Part shown: in pieces, positions 1 to 4,466 of the stretch
Numbering within the stretch: the stretch's first letter is position 1
Layout: each line of letters begins with the position of its first letter
Origin: JANWYQ01 sp034432445
GTDB lineage: Bacteria; Chloroflexota; Anaerolineae; JAAEKA01
Reading direction: 5' to 3'
DNA length: 8,284 nucleotides
Assembly (NCBI GenBank): GCA_034432445.1
Contig: DAOUBX010000103.1
Span: 1 to 8,284 of the forward strand
Notes under the pieces: generated by a model
The model's database searches: none
Told to the model about the DNA's origin: nothing
Seen by the model: only the letters and a program-made list of their open reading frames with translations
Translations under genes and position numbers: made by a program

Positions 1-5
1 TTTCC

Positions 6-21
6 AGGCCCTGAGGGGCCT
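6..21. repeat. Short palindromic hairpin at left edge
   Basis: AGGCCC and GGGCCT form a 6-bp perfect stem around a four-base TGAG loop. It follows TTTCCA, which also precedes a hairpin near the right end of the window (8251-8277). It is probably a member of an interspersed hairpin family rather than a terminator, since no T-run follows on either strand. Confidence 0.4.
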
Positions 22-33
22 TCGTGCTGTCAG

Positions 34-55
34 CCGGTGGGTTTCCAACCACCGG
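34..55. repeat. Palindromic hairpin (CCGGTGG/CCACCGG)
   Basis: CCGGTGG (34-40) pairs with CCACCGG (49-55) around a short loop that can add two more pairs with one bulge. The loop contains TTTCCA, as next to other hairpins in this window. With the 6-21 hairpin it makes a small palindrome cluster downstream of the permease gene on the minus strand. A role as mRNA 3'-end structure is possible but not shown. Confidence 0.45.
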
Positions 56-60
56 TTCGG

Positions 61-92
61 GGCTTTTCAGACTTTTCAAACAGCCTCTAAGC
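61..92. mobile_element. Possible insertion-sequence end remnant
   Basis: Read on the minus strand, this stretch starts GAGGCTGTTTGAAAAG, which resembles in style the terminal inverted repeats of several transposon families. CTTTTCA occurs twice, 9 bp apart (63-69 and 72-78). No transposase fragment or matching opposite end is present in the window, so this is only a weak suggestion of a decayed end. Confidence 0.2.
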
Positions 93-140
93 AACCGTCA
101 CACGCTGGATATGTTACGGCAACGTAGACTCCACACGCCA

Positions 141-162
141 CACAGGCCGAAGCTCGGCTGTG
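141..162 (-). terminator. Hairpin just after permease stop codon
   Basis: CACAG/CTGTG plus CCGA/TCGG form a stem with one bulged base, lying immediately downstream of the permease stop codon on the minus strand. There is no T-run after it, so it could stabilise the mRNA 3' end or be a weak terminator. An intrinsic terminator of the usual kind is not visible. Confidence 0.3.
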
Positions 163-987
163 CTAGCCGTTGCGCTTCAAGCGGCCGGTGCGCTTGGCGT
201 AGCGCTCGGCGCTCATGAAGATGCGCAGGCCGACCGGCAGAGCGATGACGGCGGCGATCAGCAGCGGCCAGATGGTCGGCCAGAGCTCAGCCAGGCTGGC
301 GTTCTCCAACAGCGCAGCCCGCATGCCGATCAGCACGTAGGTGGCCGGCGACAGCATGGCCACCTTCTGCATCCACTGCGGCAAGACGCTGATGGGGTAG
401 TATACACCGGAAAACAGCAGTAGCAAGGCCTGGATGACGTGAGTCATCTGTGCGCCGCGCTCAGGGAAGAGCAGCGGCAGCACCGAAGCCATCACGCCGA
501 AGCCGATGAAGCTGAAGCTGCCGGCCAGCAACACCAGCAGCCCACCCGGCAGGTTGGCCTGGCTGAGATCGATGCGGAAGAAGGCCGCCACGGCGATCAG
601 GACAATGCCGGTATGTAGCAGGCCGTAGGTCAGGCTGAACAGCGTTTGCCCGAACATATGGGTGAAGCGGTGGACGGGCGCCATGAACGTGTATTCAATA
701 GTGCCTTCCCAGCGCTCCCAGGCGATCACCTCGCTTAGGTTGTCGAAGACGACGCTCAGAAAATGCCAGACCAGCGTGCCGATCACCAGGTAGAGGACGA
801 AGTAGTCGGTGTTGACGGTCTGGCCGGTGATGGCGCCGGCGCCGACGCCGATAAAGGCCACGGCCAAGGCGTTGGCGATCGTGTAGGCCAACCACACGAT
901 CTCCCAACCCCAATAGCGCTTGACCAGGTTGAAGTTGCGCTCTACGAAGGCGTAGGAGGCGCGCATTTGGGTGGTGAGTTGGGCCAT
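163..987 (-). CDS. ABC-2 type transporter permease
   Basis: This is a membrane-spanning permease subunit of an ABC exporter of the ABC-2 class (DrrB/NodJ-like), 274 aa and typical in length for the family. Six hydrophobic segments fall near residues 30-53, 62-82, 115-137, 147-172, 183-204 and 237-257. Family features are the WERWEGTIEY segment with a following APVHR (90-107) and the FSGVYYPISVLPQWMQ loop with a downstream SPATY (192-217). The start at 987 is chosen because AGGAG (996-1000) sits 8 nt upstream. The open frame runs back to 1122, but that extension would cross a strong terminator. No ATP-binding subunit lies in the window, and there is no room for one in 1-162, so it is either further downstream or encoded elsewhere. 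Substrate unknown; drug, lipid or polysaccharide export are all possible. Expression appears controlled by the leader described separately. Confidence 0.88.
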   Translation of the reverse strand: MAQLTTQMRASYAFVERNFNLVKRYWGWEIVWLAYTIANALAVAFIGVGAGAITGQTVNTDYFVLYLVIGTLVWHFLSVVFDNLSEVIAWERWEGTIEYTFMAPVHRFTHMFGQTLFSLTYGLLHTGIVLIAVAAFFRIDLSQANLPGGLLVLLAGSFSFIGFGVMASVLPLLFPERGAQMTHVIQALLLLFSGVYYPISVLPQWMQKVAMLSPATYVLIGMRAALLENASLAELWPTIWPLLIAAVIALPVGLRIFMSAERYAKRTGRLKRNG

Positions 988-1030
988 AGGATATGCTCCT
1001 TGATCAAGATGGGTGCCGAACACCAGGGTC

Positions 1031-1070
1031 AAAAAAACGCCGCGAGCTGCGCTGGTCAGCTCCACGGCGT
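1031..1070 (-). terminator. Intrinsic terminator in permease leader (arms 3:4)
   Basis: On the minus strand, arm ACGCCGTGGAGCTG (1070-1057) pairs with CAGCTCGCGGCGT (1049-1037). This gives 13 pairs with one bulged G and one G-U pair around a 7-nt loop, followed directly by seven T (1037-1031). This is a canonical rho-independent terminator, but it lies upstream of the permease start (987) and downstream of its promoter, so it must be conditional for the gene to be expressed from that promoter. Its 5' arm can pair instead with the preceding hairpin's 3' arm. Confidence 0.88.
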
Positions 1071-1093
1071 CTAGACGGGCAGAATACACCAAT

Positions 1094-1130
1094 AAAAGAG
1101 CCGTGGGGCTGTACAGGTGCACCCACGGCT
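1094..1130 (-). promoter_or_regulatory. First attenuator hairpin (arms 1:2)
   Basis: AGCCGTGGG (1130-1122) and CCCACGGCT (1107-1099) form a perfect 9-bp stem with a 14-nt loop, followed by CTTTT on the minus strand. Its 3' arm with the adjoining loop bases (1111-1100) can instead pair at 11 of 12 positions with the 5' arm of the downstream terminator (1068-1057). The motif GCCGTGG is repeated in arms 1 and 3, which makes the two structures mutually exclusive. This is the classical anti-antiterminator role. Confidence 0.8.
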
Positions 1131-1154
1131 CGCCTCGTGCTATGTTATGGCAAG

Positions 1155-1250
1155 TCAGCGGTTACAGGGCGCACTGCGCGGCAAAGCGACGGCGGCAGCT
1201 CCGCCGTTGCGGTTGCGGGTGCTGATGAGCAGTTGAAACACGCAGTACAT
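1155..1250 (-). CDS. Leader peptide, 31 codons, upstream of permease
   Basis: A 31-aa ORF starts at 1250 with AGGAGG (1260-1265) 9 nt upstream, about 25 nt inside the predicted transcript, and ends at TGA 1157-1155, 24 nt before the first attenuator hairpin. It begins MYCVFQLLISTRNRN, then a Gly/Ala-rich tail. I know of no named family. Two resemblances are noted with caution. I9-S10-T11 sit at the same positions as in the macrolide-sensing ErmC leader (whose arrest occurs around I9/S10). R12-N13-R14 fits the Arg-x-Arg pattern of drug-dependent arrest peptides. A 7-bp hairpin (ACGGCGG 1207-1201 with CCGCCGT 1195-1189) lies in the coding sequence just after these codons. The likely job is to couple ribosome movement to folding of the leader RNA. 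There is no run of one amino acid codon as in trp- or his-type leaders. Confidence 0.75.
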   Translation of the reverse strand: MYCVFQLLISTRNRNGGAAAVALPRSAPCNR

Positions 1251-1279
1251 TGCACGTAACCTCCTTGCAGGATGCGGGC

Positions 1280-1308
1280 ATTATAGACCCTGTCCCAGGT
1301 CTTGTCAA
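1280..1308 (-). promoter_or_regulatory. Consensus sigma70-type promoter for leader/permease
   Basis: On the minus strand TTGACA (1308-1303) and TATAAT (1285-1280) are separated by exactly 17 nt, a perfect consensus match. Predicted transcription starts near 1273, giving a leader of about 285 nt before the permease start codon. A promoter this strong in front of a terminator fits attenuation control. Confidence 0.88.
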
Positions 1309-1351
1309 TCTGCACACGCGCGACAATCGGCCCTGCGCCGGCTGCGGCGGA

Positions 1352-1381
1352 TTGACCGGCAACCCGTTGCTGTGGTATAGT
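1352..1381 (+). promoter_or_regulatory. Promoter for GyrA-CTD-like/DDAH pair
   Basis: TTGACC (1352-1357) and TATAGT (1376-1381) are spaced 18 nt apart. The -10 is preceded by TGTGG, the same context as the -10 before the Uma2 gene (TGTGGTAAAAT). It diverges from the permease promoter, with 43 bp between the two -35 boxes. Confidence 0.65.
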
Positions 1382-1400
1382 GCTGATGTTGGTTGGCGCT

Positions 1401-1425
1401 GCGCCGATGGCGATGGCGCTTTTTT
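1401..1425 (+). terminator. Leader terminator-like hairpin before GyrA-CTD-like gene
   Basis: GCGCC (1401-1405) pairs with GGCGC (1415-1419) and six T follow at once (1420-1425). GGCGC also occurs at 1395-1399, offering the same arm an alternative partner. It lies only about 15-35 nt after the predicted transcription start and upstream of the gene, so it may be an early attenuator. The stem is short. Confidence 0.4.
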
Positions 1426-1436
1426 GTCTGGTTGAA

Positions 1437-1453
1437 CCCTGCCCAAAGCAGGG
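1437..1453 (+). promoter_or_regulatory. 5'-UTR hairpin upstream of GyrA-CTD-like gene
   Basis: CCCTGC (1437-1442) and GCAGGG (1448-1453) form a perfect 6-bp stem with a 5-nt loop, ending 34 nt before the GGAGG ribosome site (1488-1492). Its role is unknown. It could follow the upstream hairpin in a structured leader. Confidence 0.35.
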
Positions 1454-1501
1454 CGCCGGAAAAGCTATGGTCATCTTTTCACTCTACGGAGGCGGCAGGT
1501 C

Positions 1502-2653
1502 ATGCCCGACTCTTTGGCTCACCTCCCTACCGATCTAGACTACGACGCCTTGATTGAAAAGGCGTCGCCTGCGCTCAGGCTCTACATCCGTGCGCTGGAA
1601 CAGGAAAACGCGCGTCTGCGCCAAGAGCTGCTGGAGCTGCGTGAAAGCAGCGCGCGACGCCAGCGGGCAACCGAGGCGCGCGCCGCCCGCGTCGAAAGCC
1701 CTTCAGTCCCGGTGGAAACCGTGCAGCACCCGGGCGACGTGATGGTCATCGCCATCACGCGGCAAGGCTTGGCCAAGCGCACGCCGCTCAACGCCTACGC
1801 GACCCAACGTCGCGGCGGCATCGGCGTTTACGACATCCAAGCCGGCCGCGATGACGCTGTGGCGCACTTGCTGGTGGGCCGGGCCGGCGCGGCCCTGCTG
1901 CTGCTCACCAACCGCGGCCGCGCGTTTCGCCTGGCCATCGACGCCTTGCCCCTGACCGAGGTGCGGGCACGCGGCGCATCCCTGCCGGAGCGGCTGCTGC
2001 TCACGCCCGATGAACAGATTGCCGCCGCGGTGGTGCTCGACGACGCCGATCCACGGTCGAACGTCTTGCTCGCCACCACAGGCGGTTGGGTGCGCGCGTG
2101 GCATCGCAACTATCTGGGGTCACGACTGCAGCCCGGCACATTGCTCTATAAGCCGCAAAAGGGCGGCGGCGCGCCGGCGGCGCTGACCCTCTCCGCCGGC
2201 GAAGGGGATGTGCTGCTGACCCTACGCAGCGGACTGGCCTATCGCTTTGCCGAAAGCCAGGTGCGCCGCGATGGCGTGCGCGGCATCCAAGTGCACCCTA
2301 GTGATGCGGTGATCGGCATTGCCAGCGTCAACGAAGAGAGCACAGTGCTGCTCGTCACCGCCGACGGGCAGGGCGCCCGGCGGGAGATGAGCGGCTTCAG
2401 CGCCAACAAGACTCCCGGCGGCCAGGGCAAGATCATCATGAAGACCGACGCTTTGGTCAGCGTGGCTGTAGTCGCCGAGACCGACGAGGCCCTGTGTATC
2501 AGCGGCCTGGCCAAGATCATTCGCTTCGGCGTGGCCGATGTGCCGATCAAGGCCGGCAGCGTGCAAGGTGTCAACGTCATGGACTGCCGCGGCGACAGCC
2601 TGGCCGCTCTGGCCATCGCCCCCGCACCGGATACAACGGACACAACGCCATGA
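1502..2653 (+). CDS. Stand-alone GyrA C-terminal beta-propeller-like protein
   Basis: This 383-aa protein resembles only the DNA-wrapping C-terminal domain of gyrase/topoisomerase IV subunit A. After a short N-terminus, residues 28-62 are rich in Glu/Arg/Leu with heptad character, probably a coiled coil for self-association. From about residue 77 to 373 there are repeated beta-blade segments (for example VMVIAITRQGLAKRTPL, LLLLTNRGRAFRL, DVLLTLRSGLAYRF). A GyrA-box-like motif QRRGGIG is at 102-108 and a related GGQGK at 306-310. The winged-helix, tower and catalytic-tyrosine regions are absent, so it cannot cut DNA. Binding or bending DNA, or modulating a topoisomerase, is inferred. The start is set by GGAGG (1488-1492), 9 nt upstream. 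The stop overlaps the start of the next gene as ATGA, indicating translational coupling. Confidence 0.82.
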   Translation: MPDSLAHLPTDLDYDALIEKASPALRLYIRALEQENARLRQELLELRESSARRQRATEARAARVESPSVPVETVQHPGDVMVIAITRQGLAKRTPLNAYATQRRGGIGVYDIQAGRDDAVAHLLVGRAGAALLLLTNRGRAFRLAIDALPLTEVRARGASLPERLLLTPDEQIAAAVVLDDADPRSNVLLATTGGWVRAWHRNYLGSRLQPGTLLYKPQKGGGAPAALTLSAGEGDVLLTLRSGLAYRFAESQVRRDGVRGIQVHPSDAVIGIASVNEESTVLLVTADGQGARREMSGFSANKTPGGQGKIIMKTDALVSVAVVAETDEALCISGLAKIIRFGVADVPIKAGSVQGVNVMDCRGDSLAALAIAPAPDTTDTTP

Positions 2654-3441
2654 GCCAGCGATACCATGCGTTTGTCAGACCGCCGGAAGAAGGCTTCGTT
2701 CATGCGCTCGGGCAGCAAGCCGAGGCCGCAGCCATCGACCTGGCGCGCGCCAAGGCGCAGCACCGGCTGTACGTCGACGCCTTGCGCGACGCCGGTGTTA
2801 CCGTGCAGGAGCTGCCGCCGGCTCCCGGCTATCCCGACGCTTGCTTCGTGCAGGACGTGGTTCTGCTGCTGCCAGAGCTGGCCATCCTGGCGCGGCCGGC
2901 CGAGCCCTCGCGACTGGGGGAAGTCGACCTAATCAGACCGCACTTGCCGGCGGACCTGCCGGTGGCTGCCATCGAAGCGCCGGGCACGCTGGAGTGGGGC
3001 GATGTGCTGCGCATCGGCAACGTGTTGTACGTCGGGCAATCGGCGCGCACCAATGCTGCTGCGACCGCGCAGCTGCGCAACCTGGTGACGCCCCTGGGCT
3101 TGACCGTGGAGGCGCTGCCGGTACCGCGCGGGCTACATCTGCTCAGCGGGGTGAACTACCTCGGCACGCCGGCCGCTGACCCAGAGGCAGCCGGAGTTTT
3201 AGTGGCGTGGGAAGACTACGCCGGCCTGCCGCAGTTCGCCGGCCTAGACGTGGTCGTCACACCGCCCGCCGAAGAACCGGCCGCCAACTGCCTGGCCCTG
3301 GGGAATGCGATCGTTGTCCCCGCCGGCTATCCCCAGACTGCTGCTGCGCTGTGGCACCGTGGCTTTCGCGTCTTAAGCGTGCCGATCGACGAGTTCGCTA
3401 AGGCCGCCGGCGGTGTTACCTGTTTGAGCGTCATCCACTAA
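2650..3441 (+). CDS. Dimethylarginine dimethylaminohydrolase (DDAH) family protein
   Basis: This 263-aa protein belongs to the guanidino-group-modifying superfamily (arginine deiminase, DDAH, amidinotransferases). DDAH hydrolyses methylated arginines to citrulline and methylamines in the cytoplasm. Visible motifs are the N-terminal AFVRPP (7-12), DACFVQD (63-69) with the substrate-binding acidic residues, LEWGDVL (114-120), the catalytic His in GLHLLSGVNYLG (His163) and the catalytic Cys in GGVTCLSVI (Cys258). All key positions appear intact, and the length matches bacterial DDAH. The start at 2650 overlaps the upstream stop codon (ATGA). Upstream in-frame starts such as 2494 would lie inside the preceding gene. 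Pairing with a gyrase-like protein is unexpected. Exact substrate (dimethylarginine, arginine or another guanidine) cannot be settled from sequence alone. Confidence 0.87.
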   Translation: MSQRYHAFVRPPEEGFVHALGQQAEAAAIDLARAKAQHRLYVDALRDAGVTVQELPPAPGYPDACFVQDVVLLLPELAILARPAEPSRLGEVDLIRPHLPADLPVAAIEAPGTLEWGDVLRIGNVLYVGQSARTNAAATAQLRNLVTPLGLTVEALPVPRGLHLLSGVNYLGTPAADPEAAGVLVAWEDYAGLPQFAGLDVVVTPPAEEPAANCLALGNAIVVPAGYPQTAAALWHRGFRVLSVPIDEFAKAAGGVTCLSVIH

Positions 3442-3448
3442 GTTACAC

Positions 3449-3468
3449 CCTGAATCCGTCGCTTCAGG
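3449..3468 (+). terminator. Possible weak terminator after DDAH gene
   Basis: A perfect 6-bp stem CCTGAA/TTCAGG with an 8-nt loop begins 8 nt after the stop codon. The following sequence lacks an immediate T-run (TTTT comes only about 10 nt later), so termination here would be inefficient or factor-dependent. Confidence 0.3.
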
Positions 3469-3618
3469 ATGCATTCCAGTTTTAGGCGGTAAACCCTCCG
3501 GGTCTCGTCAGGTCTCGATCCTGCCGTTGGGTGTCGCAACGTTATGAGACCTGAAGGGCTTGCCGCCGGCGCAGGATACACCCGCGCTGTGCTGCCAGTG
3601 GTGTGGGAAAGCACTTTG

Positions 3619-3627
3619 TGGTAAAAT
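3619..3627 (+). promoter_or_regulatory. Extended -10 promoter for Uma2 gene
   Basis: TGG followed by TAAAAT (3622-3627) is an extended -10 element. No good -35 box is present 17 nt upstream (TGGTGT at 3599-3604). Transcription would start near 3634, about 50 nt before the gene. The same TGTGGTA context occurs at the -10 near 1376. Confidence 0.5.
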
Positions 3628-3683
3628 CATCGCATCAACGGCAGATGCAATTGGGATCGTGTGAAACATGAGGAGATCTTGTT

Positions 3684-4466
3684 ATGGCACAAGCATTGCT
3701 AATGGAACAAAAGCACACCGCTCCTAATGGGGACCAGATGCAGGAGGAAGCGCTCGAGACGATTTGGGCCGTGCAAGCGCCGGATATCAGCCACCTGGTG
3801 ACGGAGGATGACACACCTGTGGATAACATCTTTTCTGCCAAACAACAGCGTCTCTTGGTAGAACCATTGTACAGCTCATGGCACCCCACTCGGCCCTTTC
3901 TGGCCGACGCCAACGTGGGGATTTTCCGCAGCGTGTCTATCCCACCCGTCGTGCCGGATATGTTCCTGAGCCTGGACGTGGAAGTGGCAGAAGACTGGTA
4001 CGCCAAGGAGCATCGATCGTATTTCCTCTGGCAATTCGGCAAGCCACCCGAGGTGGTGATCGAGATCGTCTCCAACACGCGCGGAGAGGAGGCCGGTCGT
4101 AAGCTGCGCGAGTACGCCCTAATGGGCGTCCCCTACTATGTCATCTTCGATCCCCAGCAGTTGATCCAGCCCGAGACGCTGCGGGTTTACGAGCTGCATG
4201 TCAGCAAATACGTCATCAAGGCTGACTGGCGCCTGGAAATCGTGGGTTTGCAGCTCACACTCTGGGAAGGGGTCTTCGAGACGAAACAGGCGCGGTGGTT
4301 GCGTTGGCTGGACGAGGAAGGCAAATTGGTGTTAACAGGGGCCGAACGCGCCGAGCAAGAGCGTCTACGCGCCGAGCAAGAGCGCACACGCGCCGAGCAA
4401 GAGCGTCTACGCGCTGAGCGGTTGGCTGCCCAACTGCGCGCTTTGGGCGTTGAACCGGTCGAATGA
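3684..4466 (+). CDS. Uma2-family (DUF820) PD-(D/E)XK nuclease-fold protein
   Basis: This 260-aa protein belongs to the Uma2 family of putative restriction-endonuclease-fold proteins, which is often multi-copy in Cyanobacteria and Chloroflexota and of unclear function. The core motif order is present: VPDMFL with Asp92, then PPEVVIEIVSNTRGEEAGRK containing Glu127 and Lys140, then EYALMGVPYYVIFDP (143-157). These are the acidic and lysine residues expected for a metal-dependent nuclease centre. The C-terminus (219-251) is a charged coiled coil made of heptads EQERLRA, encoded by a 21-bp tandem repeat, as is common in this family. AGGAG (3671-3675) lies 8 nt before the start. The last 60 bp overlap the convergent acyltransferase gene. 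Nuclease activity and biological role are not established. Confidence 0.85.
   Translation: MAQALLMEQKHTAPNGDQMQEEALETIWAVQAPDISHLVTEDDTPVDNIFSAKQQRLLVEPLYSSWHPTRPFLADANVGIFRSVSIPPVVPDMFLSLDVEVAEDWYAKEHRSYFLWQFGKPPEVVIEIVSNTRGEEAGRKLREYALMGVPYYVIFDPQQLIQPETLRVYELHVSKYVIKADWRLEIVGLQLTLWEGVFETKQARWLRWLDEEGKLVLTGAERAEQERLRAEQERTRAEQERLRAERLAAQLRALGVEPVE
4350..4412. repeat. 21-bp tandem repeat, three copies, coding
   Basis: Three 21-bp units begin at 4350, 4371 and 4392 with the consensus GCCGAGCAAGAGCGTCTACGC less a few changes in unit 2. Degenerate partial units flank them. In the Uma2 frame each gives one heptad of the form AEQERLR. The third unit also supplies the TAG stop (4409-4407) of the acyltransferase on the other strand. 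Confidence 0.85.

Larger units (their letters stand above)
3442..3683 (+). other. Structured 242-bp intergenic region
   Basis: No convincing ORF lies here. It contains a hairpin just after the DDAH stop (CCTGAA 3449-3454 / TTCAGG 3463-3468). A 9-bp inverted repeat follows (TCAGGTCTC 3508-3516 / GAGACCTGA 3546-3554) enclosing CGTTG/CAACG (3525-3529/3537-3541). A 7-bp pair ATCCTGC 3518-3524 / GCAGGAT 3571-3577 interleaves with the long stem in pseudoknot order. GGTCTCG is repeated at 3501 and 3511. It could hold a small RNA or a structured transcript end. The Uma2 promoter occupies its right part. Confidence 0.4.

Noticed and set aside
988..1122. N-terminal extension of the permease to a start at 1122
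   Set aside because: It would translate through the intrinsic terminator, lacks a ribosome site and is unlike the family. The start at 987 has AGGAG at ideal spacing.
1145..1474. 109-aa and 94-aa minus-strand open frames across the divergent promoter region
   Set aside because: They contain both promoters and the leader ORF in another frame, and have no ribosome site or protein-like composition.
1386..1538. Plus-strand 50-codon frame starting near the transcription start of the GyrA-CTD-like gene
   Set aside because: No ribosome site; it would need leaderless translation and overlaps the real start. Not enough support to call a second leader peptide.
2494..2649. Upstream extension of the DDAH-like gene
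   Set aside because: It lies inside the preceding coding region in another frame. The ATG at 2650 gives the expected family length and an ATGA junction.
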